From the NCBI RefSeq assembly GCF_033568475.1, contig NC_133123.1:5828001-5892000 (forward strand): a stretch of 64,000 bases of DNA, given 5' to 3'. Positions 19,989-32,516 of this stretch are shown piece after piece. The DNA is from Henckelia pumila (lineage: Eukaryota > Streptophyta > Magnoliopsida > Lamiales > Gesneriaceae). Both the position numbers and the translations under genes were made by a program. The notes beneath the pieces were generated by a model. The model searched no databases and was not told where the DNA came from. It worked only from the letters and a program-made list of their open reading frames with translations. Each line of letters opens with the position of its first letter. The stretch's first letter is position 1.

Positions 19989-20110
19989 GAGCTCGAGTAC
20001 GAAACTAACTACTCACTCGAGCTCGAGTAGTTAAATACGAGTCTAGCTAGAGCTCGAGTAATATGCTACTTGGGCTCGGGCTCGACTCATCTCGACTCGA
20101 TTGCACCCTA
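19696..20110. mobile_element. hAT-like non-autonomous element (415 bp) with internal duplication
   Basis: The ends TAGGGGTGCTAACGAGCC and GATTGCACCCTA form imperfect inverted repeats. The flanks CTCGGGGC (19688-19695) and TTCGGGGC (20111-20118) are an 8-bp duplication with one difference, as expected for hAT elements. The interior is rich in GAGCTCGAG-type motifs plus TA tracts. A segment of about 70 bp starting AGCTGCTCGATAACA is duplicated in tandem (about 19778 and 19849). There is no coding capacity. Confidence 0.75.
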
Positions 20111-20118
20111 TTCGGGGC

Positions 20119-20673
20119 CTTTGTCGCCAACGAGAAGAAGACCCATCCCAATAGATAGATGCACTTATGGGCCTATTAACTACGTGGTGGGCTATTTTCA
20201 TTTTTGTTGGTCAAAATTTTTCATAGAAATTACATATTTTTTTTGTTGGTCAAAACTTTTCATAGAAATTACATTTTTTTTTTCTTTCTACAATTATATG
20301 TTCAAAAATTTCTCTTCTCCAACATAGAAAAGGACTAAAATAGTTTTACGTACCATGGATTACGAGAATGCTTGTTAAGCAAACTCGGACTCCGTAAAAT
20401 CTTTTTCGAGTTTGACTATGAAAAATTTGTAAATAACGTCCCAGAAGTAAAAACTGTTTAGATGAAAATTTTCATTGCAGACCAGATAGGAACAAACTTA
20501 CGAGACGTTTTATTAATCATTTTCTTTAAAGATGGTTTCAACAGAAAAAAACACCCCTAATAGTATTTCATATATCAATTTATATATTTCATAAACCTGT
20601 AATATTTTGGCTATTAACAATAACAACTGAAATTTGGTTATATAAATTTATATATATATATATTATAGAAACT
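20119..20673. other. Intergenic spacer
   Basis: This is AT-rich sequence downstream of the HMA-domain gene. A short tandem duplication (TTTTTGTTGGTCAAAA...TTTTCATAGAAATTACAT, near 20202-20275) is visible. No gene was recognised. Confidence 0.6.
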
Positions 20674-21025
20674 TCACATGATGTTGCAGAAGGGACCATG
20701 GTTTGGGCAATGCCAGTGATCAGAATGACAAATGTAAGGCGACGGCGGCGGCGGATACCACCCAGCCGTCGGCATCGGCGGCGGCGGTGGCGGGTTTGTG
20801 TTTGGCACTTCTCTCCTGGCCTCGCTGACGCTCACCAGCTCAGCGTGCGCCACCTTCTTCCTCAACAACCGCGTCAGCTCCACCGCGTCGGTTCCGTCTC
20901 CCACCACCTCCACCTGATCCTTTCTTTGTCCCGTTATTGCCGCCGATTCAACTCCTAATTAAAACACTCCAAATTCAGACTACTCAAAGAACATTGGAAT
21001 TTTTAATTTGTCTTTGAATTGAATT

Positions 21026-21069
<44 letters not shown>

Positions 21070-21282
21070 GTTTGTACCTGAGCAGCTGACGGCAACTTGG
21101 AGGGCCTTGGAACGAGATTTGTCATCGTGCATCGACACCTTCACCACAATCTTTTGCTGAAAATTTAATTTATCAAATTATAAACGAATTAATATTTCGT
21201 TAATCAAACATAAATAAATAAATTAAAAATCGAGAAATAAAACTCTTTGCACTTGATTTATTCACGTAACATATACCTTCAT
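20674..21282 (-). CDS. Small HMA-domain isoprenylated protein (HIPP/HPP-like)
   Basis: Three exons: 21277-21282 (only the codons for Met-Lys), 21078-21156, 20674-20954. They join to 121 residues. The N-terminal 75 residues form a ferredoxin-like HMA fold (KIVVKVSMHDDKSRSKALQ ... VEVVGDGTDAVELTRLLRKK). A Pro-rich linker (NTNPPPPPPMPTAGW) follows, and the C-terminus CNIM fits a CaaX farnesylation signal. The usual metal-binding MxCxxC is replaced by MHDDKS, so canonical metal binding is unlikely. This resembles the small HMA proteins of plants, some of which are host targets of blast-fungus AVR-Pik effectors. A TA microsatellite (21032-21064) lies in intron 2. Family is confident; function is unknown. 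Confidence 0.85.
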
Positions 21283-21624
21283 TGTATAGGTGCGAACAGG
21301 CGAGTAGTATGCATGCGTTTGAAGATGCAGAAGTATTAAAGGAGAGAAGACATGCTATGTCATTATATGAAAATGAAACTCATGAAAGAAATTAAATTAA
21401 TTACTCCTCACAAGTAAAGGCTAATTTTAGAAAATTCAAAGGAATCATATAACATGCGTGTGTAAGATTTAATTAGGCAAAATAATCGACACATGCGATG
21501 CGACGTTTGCATGTACTCTATGCATCGCTTTACCACATCCATGACAACAGATATCCTCCAATTTGAGAAATCGTGTTGTGTGTTATAAAATCCATAAATA
21601 ACCATAGCTACTATCTCCAAATAA

Positions 21625-21658
<34 letters not shown>

Positions 21659-22773
21659 TTAATGAAGACTTGCATCGATCATGCCAAATTGAAACGGATA
21701 ATATTAATGAATTAATTACAAAGTGTTCCAAAGGATATTCGAGTTGGTGGAGTAGATAAACTCTTTAAAAATGGTTAAGATTTCCCTTACCAATGCTTTT
21801 TCGGGCAAGTACGTCGCACATACATGCCTTTTGCTCATAAATATAATTTATCGGACTAACATAATTGGTAAACTATTGCATTAACTCAGATTTACTTAAT
21901 GGATACCAAAAAATCATAGTTGCGGATTCTTACGTCATAACAAAAAAAAATTTACAAAGTGTATTGCAAGACTTTGTTTTGACACGTTACTTACCAGTCA
22001 TATTCCGAGTACAGTCTGATTATCTAATTATTGATTATTAATTAACGTTCAACTAGTTTTGACACGTTACTTACCAGTCATATTCCGACAATCTGATTAT
22101 CTAATTATTGATTATTAAGTAACGTTGGATCAACTAGCTCAAGTAAATATATCATATATGCATATATTATATATAGAAGTTTTATGGCTGCGATCGCAAA
22201 AATAAATAAATAAATAAATGATGAATTAGTTATGTAATTCAACAAAAATATGAAAGGCTAATGACTTGTTTAATGATCTATTAATTAGTTTATGATCAGT
22301 TGAGCAATTTTTATGAACTATATATATAGACAAATATGACGTTCATTAATGTTGTAATATTATAATGTTAATTGCTTATCCGCTTGAAATGCTGGAAAAT
22401 TTTGTATGTCCTAGAATTAATAAAACCAAAAAACAACACAATTTAGTAGGACAGCACACTTGATTTCCTTCGTTCTAACACAAAATAATTTCACTCCCCT
22501 GAAAAGTTAATAGACAAAAAAACACCACACCATCAACCACCTGCTACATCATGCCTAGCTAAAGATCAAATCATTTCTAGAAAGTTTACAATGAGGATAT
22601 CATGGTACACATACAAATGTATGAATTAAGCTTCAACGCATACATGGTTTGTATATAATATATATACACACAATCAGCTATAATATAGAAACGACCAGCA
22701 TGCGCGGTATCGTATGTTGCTGAGGCAAACTACCTCATGATATAAGTAGAAGTGAGTTTCTCTGTACAATATG
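21283..22773. other. Intergenic region
   Basis: This stretch holds the 5' flank of the HMA-domain gene, an AAT microsatellite (about 21625-21657) and a tandem duplication (21976-22126). No gene was recognised. Confidence 0.6.
21976..22126. repeat. Two-copy tandem duplication, unit about 75-80 bp
   Basis: Two adjacent copies start GTTTTGACACGTTACTTACC (21976 and 22056) and run through TCTAATTATTGATTATTAA. The second copy lacks a few bases after CATATTCCGA. High identity suggests a recent local duplication. Confidence 0.9.
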
Positions 22774-24157
22774 TCAAGGAAATAGCTGCACATAACCAGT
22801 TGCAATGGCTACACCTAATATGACAAGAGGTGGAAGGATAACAAAAGCACCTATGGTGGCGAAGAAGACAGAGTCATTCCTCTGAGATACTTGGTCCATG
22901 TACGACTGCCTTCTGATGTTTCTCTTCTGTGATGTAGTTAAGAACTTGGGAGTCACTTTCTTGAGATTCTTACCCAACGGGATCGAAAAATCATCCTCCC
23001 GTTCTCCAAACAAATTAGCAAGTTGTTCACGTATCGTCGGTTTTGCTGAGCTGCCATCGCTCTCATAACCTGGTCGATATACAGAAAAAGTTAGAATCGG
23101 AAGGCAATGCCATATCATGTTCCCAATGCTTTATAAAGAAGGCGAAATTAAAACCTTGTTCCACACTAGAAGTGAGTTGTTCCAAGAGATCCAGCTGCGT
23201 CCGAGCAGAAGTAAATGGCCCTTACATTTGAAATCATTGAATCAACAAAGATAATGTATTTCAGCAGAAAGTTAGCACAATGTATGATTCAGCTAATGTG
23301 TTAACCAAAGTAGAAAATACCTTAAAAGCCTCTTTGCATCATTAGATATTTACCATCCTAATGTTATACATTGTGGATATCGTGTAACCAAGAAAACAAA
23401 AACTCTCTCAACTCCCTCTTGCACAAAAGAAACCAGCAATCAACGCGCACACATGTGTGTAGTATAATGAATAGAAAGATATATGAATGAATAAAGATTA
23501 AATCTTTGAGCATTATAAAAAATTTAAGAAAAGGAACGAGGATCAAAGATATCTTTTCGACCTTTTTCTACATCAACAATTGGGAGCGGAGCATTGAGCA
23601 AGAGCTACTTTTCATGTTTATAGATGGAATTCGATTTGGTTAAAGTTTAAGAAGTCGAACCAAAACAGTTTCTATTGGATTTGGTGCAACACACCCCTCA
23701 AGAAACTGCTGTGTGGTAAATCCTAAATCTAACCTGAACTTAAAACTCTCTCTGTTTCTGAAAGAACTGGTAACCTAGAAAACTCGTTTCATTATCAAAA
23801 CCACACCATTTCAAATACTAATTAACCCAACATCAGATTTCTTCCAATCAAACACAGATTCGTATGCAACCAAAAAAAAAAACAAGAAAACTCACCAGAG
23901 TAAGTAGAGGGCTCCTCCGAAACTCTACGCTCGGTTCCTTCAGAAAGAGCAGCCGCCTTCAAAGACCCCGGAACCGCAGCGTCGATCGGCTTGATCCCAT
24001 GTTTGAGCCTATGAATGTTGTAGGAAATGATGGGTCTTGGATGCAGAGATGAAGCGGCACCAGAAATGAAGGCCATTGGAATGGTTCTGGTTCCAAAATG
24101 GCCTACCACTTTCCATTTTAATTTCGAGTTCACAAATTTCGTCACCGGACACCTCAT
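22774..24157 (-). CDS. Unrecognised protein with one C-terminal membrane segment, possibly plastid-targeted
   Basis: Two exons, 23896-24157 and 22774-23069, join in frame across GT-AG sites to 185 residues. A second in-frame ATG at 24076 (MAFISGAASSLHPRP) would give 158 residues; its Ser/Ala/Arg-rich N-terminus with few acids looks like a chloroplast transit peptide, so either start is possible. The middle is charged and soluble (REQLANLFGEREDDF, KFLTTSQKRNIRRQSY). The C-terminus carries one hydrophobic helix (FFATIGAFVILPPLVILG). I do not recognise the family. The 826-bp intron is AT-rich. The joined frame, clean splice signals and coding-like composition support a real gene; the role and location are inference. 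Confidence 0.65.
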
Positions 24158-25441
24158 TTTAAATAGCGGTCCAGAAAATATATATTAATATCTTAATTTC
24201 CTATAGGACACCTCATTTTAAATTTGTACATGTGTACCGGGTTAATAATAAATTATTAAAAAGTGAAATTTCAAAATGGTCTTTTAATAATTAATTTGCG
24301 AAAGATAATTTAATATGAAAAGTAATTAATAATTTTAAGGTTTAGGCATTTATGACATAATATATAGCAAAAGACCGAAGGATATATAGCTATTTTTCAC
24401 TCCTTTTGCTTAAAATATATAACTAATATGCCTATCTGATATAAATTAGATTTTTGTGTTTAATATATTTTTTAAGAATTTGCAAAAAAGATTCAGATTC
24501 TATATCATGTTTGAAGAACTTTTGAAATGATTTTTCAATAATTAATTCGAATAATGTTTAAGTAGTATAATTTGTTAATATTTTATATATCATGCTTTTT
24601 AAAGATTTTTACACTACAAGTAATGTCGTTATTTTAATTGTAACTAATCGTGTGGCAAGCTATTCACTAGTAACACTTCATGGAAAATAACATCTCTTCT
24701 TTCTACATGTCTTCGAAAATGACCGTTTCATCCAATTGATTGTAAATGATTAAGATTAGTTTTTGTTTTTTAAAAAATAACAAGAAGAAGAAGAATAGCT
24801 CAAAAGAACTACCAAAAGTGCATATTATTTACACATATTATATCTAACCCACTTACTTTTTTTTTTTTATGAGAAAGAATCCCGTTTCTATTATTTAACG
24901 TGTTCAGAATATACTCTTGAACTAATGCAAGAGTTTTTATGAAAATATTTCATTTGTAATATTCATATTCTTGGATGTACGCATTTAGTATGTAGATGAT
25001 ACTCCTTTGTACCTAATGATGCCATCCTTACTGTCATCTAAAAAAACTTAATTAAATCATATTCTTATCAGAGTAATGCTACATGTATAACAAAAGTTTG
25101 TACAACAATTTTTACACCATGAAAAATTCAATACAAAAAATTAATTTATCAAATATCATGATATAATCAATGCAAAATATCACGATATTAGATCAAAATC
25201 TCACAATATAATAACAAATCACGATATAATTGATGTAAATTATCGGGATAAATAGCAATCACATTCACGAACATGATGAAAATTGAAAATTTTCAATAAT
25301 TGCTTCAGTTTTTACAAACATATACATTAATATATGACCAGAAACTTTAATTACAACCATCATTCACCCTTACAATACTCGATAATTACAATTATATGTA
25401 CCATATGTTCATATATACCATATCAAGGTACGTGGATAAAA
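24158..25441. other. Intergenic region
   Basis: No gene was recognised. Sequence around 25075-25330 opens with GTAATGCTACATGTATAAC, weakly like the MITE ends seen at 62562, and contains several ATCACGATAT-like short repeats. The evidence is too weak to call an element. Confidence 0.5.
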
Positions 25442-25978
25442 TTAAATATCATAATCATAAACACAGACCTCTTGTTGAATCATCCCATAATTACAAAACG
25501 CATCGCACGAAGAAATCGAGTCCATCTCCATAAAAAACGACTCTAAATCTCCACACTCGAATGTGTACGTATCCACATTCTTTTGGCTGCCTAGTTCCGG
25601 ATCATCATCCAATATTACATAGTTAAAAGATTCGTGAGGCCGCGACACTTGTAAATCAGGTGAACCCTCTAAAGGGGTGCTGAAACACGACGAATCAAAC
25701 GATAACTCGAGGCAGCTGTTTTCTTGATATGCATGATCTTCCATCTGTACAAAGGGTAAAACTTGTCGATTAGGATGAGATGCAGATGGTGAAGGAGCTG
25801 GAGACTCGTACGTTTTTCCGGTATTTCCGGTAAGTTGTTGAACGAGGTACTTGAAATTGGTAGAATTTGTGATGTAAACTTTAGGCCTCAAAATCTTGAT
25901 CGAGTCAAGATTCAGCGGTTGTTTCTTTTCATGCTTAGATATTTTCTCGGGAGATTGAGCTTTGGATCTTTTCCCCAT
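25442..25978 (-). CDS. VQ-motif protein
   Basis: This is an intronless gene of 178 residues. The defining motif FxxxVQxLTG is present as FKYLVQQLTG at residues 43-52, preceded by basic, probably nuclear-targeting residues (MGKRSKAQ, KHEKK) and RPKVYITN. The remainder is Ser/Pro-rich and acidic, as in other VQ proteins. VQ proteins are plant cofactors that bind the WRKY domain of group I and IIc factors through the VQ motif and tune defence, stress and growth transcription in the nucleus. Lack of introns is typical for angiosperm VQ genes. The ATG chosen is the first in frame. Which WRKY it partners is unknown. Confidence 0.9.
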   Translation of the reverse strand: MGKRSKAQSPEKISKHEKKQPLNLDSIKILRPKVYITNSTNFKYLVQQLTGNTGKTYESPAPSPSASHPNRQVLPFVQMEDHAYQENSCLELSFDSSCFSTPLEGSPDLQVSRPHESFNYVILDDDPELGSQKNVDTYTFECGDLESFFMEMDSISSCDAFCNYGMIQQEVCVYDYDI

Positions 25979-27506
25979 TTCTTTTCTTAGAAATTAATGG
26001 ACGAGAAATGGTGATATATTTCTGCTGAAAATTACTCGGGATGATTGGAGGTATTAATATGAGGAGGAGGGATATATTGAAGAAATAAAATAATGTTCAT
26101 AAGTTTGACGGAAAAGAATCGAAAGATGCCCAAAATAATTCTTATTCCACGTTTTTTCCCCCAACATTTTGCAGTGGAAATTAATCAATGTAAGACATGT
26201 AACGCATCAATAATATACCAAGATTTGTAATTATGTGGATGTTGGTTTGCCATTGATTCAGGTAATTAGATAGACGAGTATAAACGCTGTCAATTCGTGG
26301 TGAAGTATAGAATCTGGAGACTTGACGGGAAAAAAGACACGATTGTTTAGGTGAAAACTTTGAAAATATTTACATGTGGAATCAAATAAAAAATCAATTA
26401 AATAAGGGACCAAATGTAAAGTTTTGAAACTACATTTTTATAAATTATATGATGATGACACGATGACGTACATGAAAAGATAATATATCACACAAACTCT
26501 TGCGATATCTTTTTATGAGTCAATTTTTTTTAATATTGATATTCGACTCCATCTGATATTTGAATTTCGTAAACCTCAAAAACTTTTGCTTATTAATTTC
26601 TTCCATTTTTTCCTTCGAAAATATTATGAGTTCAACATCACCTATACGTATCCTGAATTTGGGTGAGTCTGTTCCTCCTGATTCTTGTTTTAAACCAAAA
26701 TAAATAAATAAATAAAATTCACATATCTAGCTTCAAAACAAAAAATGTGTGTTCATCATTATCATTTTATTTTACAATGGAGAATGTTCGTCCGAACATG
26801 TTATTTTGGTGCTGTTGTGTTCATGGTACATAAGAGCCGGGGTGTAATAATCATGAAATTTCTTTGCTCGCATTCATTTACATACACATGCAATTTGCAT
26901 ATATAGCTACTCAAATAATAATCAAGATTATGATGGCCTAACCACAAAATTGTTCTGTTTTTATTGTCTGTATACAGTGACTAAATATCCTGCCTTTTGG
27001 AATATGCAAAATGACCCAGCAAAAAATATACATATTTCTTTAGTTTTGTTCAGAAGAAAACTGACAGAGATCTAGAATTCAGTCCAGGAAAATGGGGACA
27101 GCTTCCATTGCTTCAATATATGAGCTGATATGGCAAGATACAACACATGCCAACCAAGAATAACGAATAAAAACAAATCAATTAAATTGAATTAAACTTA
27201 ATCGTATTTCGAAATTTCGCCAGCAGAAAAAACACGGATCATATACAGGTAAACAGATTCAGAACACAGATTCAACAAATAAATGTATCATAATCAACTT
27301 TCAAAAAACTACGGAGAACGGTGTCACAGATAAAAGATTTGGAACTCGACTCATGATACAAAATCGTATAGTAGTATGGGGACTGGAAGAGATTATTGCA
27401 ATGGAAAATGTAGGGTGTACCGATAGGTGGCTGTATTTGGAGCTGAAACTGCTGGCTGCAAGATTCATGGACAACATGCTTGCTTCAATTCAATATTTTG
27501 TAAAAA
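25979..27506. other. Intergenic region
   Basis: This stretch holds the 5' flank of the VQ gene and the 3' flank of COG5. A GTTCGTCCGAAC palindrome occurs near 26789, reminiscent of the GTTCGCGCGAAC core of the MITE at 5481, but no inverted ends were found. No gene was recognised. Confidence 0.55.
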
Positions 27507-30500
27507 TTATGATTCATTTCCTGCCAATGATGACACGATTTTCAGCATAATTGGATAGACAGGGCTGAACTCCTTATCTCCTCGTGCCCTTACCTTTGCA
27601 GCATAATCGTCTAAAGTTGCTTTTATCCCTTTCCATATCTGATCCTCCCCATGTAAGTCCATCCACAATGAATACCTAACAGGTGAAAGATTGTTCATTT
27701 GTAGAGGTGACTGTAAATCTTCGGGTCCTCTTGAATAGAGATGGTGAAGTATGACACTTGGGGGCAGATCTTGAAGGAGTGGTGAAGAACCGAGCTGAGA
27801 TGTTTCCAGGAAAATAACAGGGCGGAATGCTCGAAGGGCACGATATGGAGCACCAAGTTGTTCCACTGGAAACAAGTTTTGACCAACCGCTAATTCAATT
27901 TCAGCCATGTCTCTGGCCATTCTCAGCTTCCCTGATTCAGATAATGGCCTGACAAGAGAAGCGTGTCTAATAAAAAATATCAAAACTCTCGATGCCATGT
28001 TTCTTACTAGCGCTGTGCATATAGTTTCTGTGCCACGGGAAATAGCTACTGATGAAGGCAAAAGTCTGGACAAAAATTCAGTCCTAAAGTGAAGGATACT
28101 TTTCTGTAATTCTTCCATGTACGGAGATGCATTGTTGTCCATGGCTGCATCTATGCCAAGAGTGGCAAAATTCTGCTCATGAATCTGCAAGATGCAAGAT
28201 TCAAGACGCTCGATCATGGCCTGAAATAAGGAGGTCACTGAATCACCGACAACTACATGCAATGTATCAAGAGCAACAGACAAAACATCCATGGCAACAG
28301 TTGGCAACCCTGAAACCATGGACATCATGTGTGTATGGATATCTTGCAGATGTTGGCACAATATGAAGTTCTTGAGTTGTAATGGAGTTGCAGGACCAGT
28401 GACTTGGCATGCTTCAGGGCCTGTTGACATCTGCAAACAAAAGTGACTGATTAAAGCTGTATCAGAAGCACAAAGTGTGTCATCGGAACCGAAAAGGATC
28501 GATAAGGTATTCGACACACAGAACAACAAAAATTTAGAAATACAAAATGCCAAGGAATAGAAACAGTTTAAACAGTATACCGTTCTTACAAATGATCGTT
28601 TAAACTCACACTGGACCAGACAAATGTAACAGGGCCAAGAGTTTTTATTACCGTCGGATGTCAATATGCTACATCTTTAAAATTAACAGAATCAAATTTT
28701 AATCAATTGACTAATTTGCTCTCTTTTCAAGAACACCAACTACACAAAATTCCTGGATATTGATCAAGAACCCAGAAAGTATATAACCGCCTTTGGAGGT
28801 ATTTTATAGCTCAATACTGACATGACCAAGATTTTGAATACTAACAGGATGTAATCTTACCCAACCATACTGACCACATTGTCAACGAATCAACATATAG
28901 CTGGTTTTTCGCACAATAACACATTCTCATAACAGAATAGAAACCCTGTAAATGAGGTGATCTTTTATTTGAGCATATTTTAAGTTTTACAACTAAAACA
29001 CTCCATAAAAAGTGGCTTCAGTCCACCATATAATAATTTATAAACAATTTTACGTATGAGAATTTTCATGTACTTTAAGTTAATAGAATAATACAATTCC
29101 AATTATTTAGGGGCAATGTATAAGAGCGCCAGATTGATTTATGGACTTAAATCACAAGTAACTTACATGTTAAGTTTCTTAAGTCATAACACACAAAAAA
29201 TCAAAAACAAAGTTTAATGGTACGGTGTCAACTGACAATAGTTCGCCTTGCCCAGACAGGTGGTAACATTGGCCTAGTGATTTGGCACTACATCAGGAAA
29301 GCAGATATCTAATTGGAAATTCTATTATTAACAAGCAAATGGATTTTATATTTCAGACTGTAGGCTGAGAGCTTTACTTTGAGGAGAAACCGGCAAAGAA
29401 AAATTTCTTGAACAGTGAACACAAGAACTCTGATCAAACTTAGGAAAATGGAAAATAAGTACAAAAGTCAGAGCGAAATTAGAGCAGGTCTCGTAAATCC
29501 TAGAGCGAGCAAAAAGGATTACTTATACCTGGTTTTCAGTTCTTTGTGCAAGTAGTACCAACGCTTTGTTGATTTCATGCAAAACAAGAAGAGTCAAGCG
29601 AGCATCCATCTGCACAGCTTCAATTTCTTCTTGAATACATGATAAAATTCTCGTTATATGTACTTTGGAGGGAATACTTCCACGGCTTGGCATCGGAAAC
29701 ACAGAATTTACAAGATCCGAGAGTCGACTTAAACAAAGCGCTAAAAAAGCTGTCTCAAAAATCTTAATGGCAGCTACCATTTGTTCCTTTCCTTCTGAAC
29801 TGAGAGCTGGTGGAACTCCTTTGACATCTGTGTCACGTGAAATTCTTTCAAGGAGGTTCTCTATCATGGTTAAAAGCTTAGGATACCCAATAGTAAATAT
29901 TTCTTTGACAAAACTTGATGCAGTGAAAACAGACTTCATTTGATTTGTAAAAGACTTTACCAAAGCATCCCAAACACGATCTGTCAACATTGGATCACCT
30001 TCCTGACAAATCCCAGGAAAATGTAAGTGGCTACCTACAACCGTATTCAACGTCTATCATTTCATTAAGAAAGAGACAGAGATCAACAATTACTAAGTAG
30101 CTGCTGCAGACAACTGCTGAGACAATAAATGGAAGGTTTTAGGGCTTGAAGTTTGCTCCATAATGTCATTAAGAAAGTGTGTTAAATCTAAGAAAGTGTG
30201 TTAAGAAAGCTAATGAAATAGTTAGGCATCATGCAACAGCATCAAGATGTTGGCCAGCTTAGAGAAAATATGTGAACCAAGCTTCAGCTGTCTAATTTCA
30301 TGGGCTCAGCTAAGTGATAACTGTAAATCTCAATTCACCTATACCGAAGGTACTCCAATATTATTTGCGGCAAAAAAAATTGTCATCAGCAGGTAAACCC
30401 CGGCAATGCAATTGACTAACATCTATCCACCCAATTGTCAAGAAAACAAAGCATATTGAGGAAAAGAAAAGGAATTCCTACATTTAGCAGCCACAGAAAA

Positions 30501-32214
30501 ATTAATAAAAAAATAAAAAAACTGGGGAAGCAAAAAGTTTTGCCAACTAAGTTTAAAAATTTTGGGACAGGCTATTGGAGGATAGTTTTTACCAGTGGCA
30601 TGTCACTGAATCCAAGTAGACAAACTTTTGAATGAATTCCAAGTCACAAATTTTTTAGCATTCATGTATTTTTTAGTTAAATCAAGTGATCCATGTAACC
30701 AATACGATCAGAGTGCAATCAGAACAGATAAATGTGTTGCAGCTAAGAGAACTGACAATCTTATAATGAGCACGAGGACAAAGAAAATTTCATAATGTTC
30801 TACGCTCTTTCACCAATTCTTGCCAAACCAATTTACAGTTGTTGATTGATTCTTGAAACAGCCACCCATGATGCTCTGTGGACCCAAAAAACATTTTGTG
30901 CAATCCACCTAAGCTCCTCCCACATGGATCCAAAGACTTAGGATGCATCATTTCTAAGTTATGACAACATTTTTCATGCTCAAACATCCAGTAAACAAGA
31001 AACCTTTGAATAAAAGACCATAAGGTATCACCAAAAGTTCAACAGCAAACACATAAATAACCGCACAACTTGTTAAACAAGAACAGCCAAAGGAACGCTG
31101 AATCACTAACCTGCATGACCTCATCCAATAACAGAACATGTGTAAACGGATCGCGTTTCTTTGACAATACCCTCTGCAAGTGCCAGACCGCGAGCACAAT
31201 CGAATGGAACTGATCCATGCAACCATTCATTCTCTGCCAAAGCGCTTCCTTTGCTTTTGCACCACTCCCAATCTGCGGCGTCCCATGTCTTTGTACCCCT
31301 CCGGGGCCCCCAGCACCATGACCTCCTCCTCCAGAAATTGCCTTCATATCAAGCGCGTTACTCACACTCTTCACCCCCGTTTGCTTGTACTTGCTCACCA
31401 ACCCATCCACCGCCCCCCTCAACTCTCCCATGTTGTAAAACACCTGCAAACCCAATCCCACTTCCGGTTGATTCAAATTCTCGAGTCCCTTTTCCAATAC
31501 CTTCATACCCTCCTCTCGAATTTTTGATCCGACTTCAATAACCCATTGCAACTCCGCGTCCACTGTATCAATCCCAGATAAATGGGACTCATTGTAAAGG
31601 GTCAAAATCTCAAAATGCAACTGAGCTGCCTTGGAAAGATCCCATTTCGATGCATCGGGCAGAGACTCGACGGCATTTCTTAGCTTCTGGATTTGCCTAA
31701 GAGTGCGAAGAGTGAACTGGAGAAGCAAGGAGGTGGAATGGAGATTGTTAAGCTGGTGGGTCTGGGTGGAAATAACTCTGTGGGGATCGGAGAGTTCGGA
31801 GCGAGCGCGGCGGAGGGAGGATTGAAGAGAAGAAAGAGATGATCGTAAGGCGGAAAGAGAGGATTCAGTGGCTTTAATGGAGGAAAGCTGGTTGAGCAGG
31901 TCGTGATGACGGGACAGGACTTCGTGACGTAGCTGGGTGTCAAGTAGGCGGAGGCCATCCTGGAGTTTCTCGATTCTCGAGGCGGCAGAGCCGGATGAGA
32001 GGGCGGAGGAGGAGAATTGAGTGGGGTTGAAGTCCGGGGAGAGGAAGGCGGAGAAGATTGGATCGGAAGAAAATGTATCTAGGGGGGATGTAGGAGGGGA
32101 GAGGGGCATAGGGGTGTGGGCGGTGGTAGAGGGGGTGGCACCGGCGGCGGTCGGAGTATTTTTGAAGGTGGAGAGGCGTTGGAGTGGCGATCTGGGGATG
32201 GCCGGAGACGCCAT
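27507..32214 (-). CDS. COG5: Conserved oligomeric Golgi complex subunit 5
   Basis: Three exons, 31111-32214, 29529-30002 and 27507-28430, join in frame to 833 residues, close to the Arabidopsis COG5 length. The N-terminus is Ser/Pro/Thr-rich (about 1-70). The COG5 N-terminal helical region follows (SRIEKLQDGLRLLDTQLRHEVLSRHHDLLNQ). Then come stretches typical of plant COG5 (GDPMLTDRVWDALVKSF, YPKLLTMIENLLERISRDTD, MDNNASPYMEELQKSILHFR, FPVEQLGAPYRALRAFRP, KEFSPVYPIML). COG is an eight-subunit tether on Golgi membranes for retrograde vesicles, needed for glycosyltransferase recycling. Both introns are about 1.1 kb. The start codon lies about 300 bp from the end of a large Mutator-like element, which may contribute to its promoter region. 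Identity is very confident. Confidence 0.95.
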
Positions 32215-32509
32215 TGACGCGTGCTACGTCGTCGTTTCGTCTGATGATTCAGCTTCTTCTTGGATCTGAAGACAAGTACAGGAGCAGCTATTGCTTACGG
32301 TTGTACCGAATTCAAGGTACAATACATCAAGCATGATGTACCCCATTCGTGATCTGGGTCCATGCCTGAAGGAGCCCTAATATCATTTTTAATATATTTA
32401 TTATTACTAGTATATGAATATGATATTTTATTAATTCAATTAGTTTCAAATAAATGACAAAAAAAACATTATGTATCGCACTATATGATTCAGCAATTTG
32501 TAAGATAAG
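32215..32509. other. Short spacer between COG5 start and MULE end
   Basis: This is presumably the COG5 5' UTR and promoter; only about 295 bp separate the COG5 ATG from the terminal inverted repeat of the transposon. No clear TATA box was seen. Confidence 0.55.
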
Positions 32510-32516
32510 ATAGGGT

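Noticed and set aside
20698-20958. Plus-strand Arg-rich open frame
   Set aside because: It is the antisense shadow of the Pro-rich exon 3 of the HMA-domain gene.
25075-25330. Possible third copy of the TGTACAC-type MITE
   Set aside because: Only the left end resembles the family; the right end does not pair convincingly.
31161-32269. Plus-strand open frames of 60-126 codons
   Set aside because: They are antisense shadows of COG5 exon 1, which is GC-rich and strongly coding on the minus strand.
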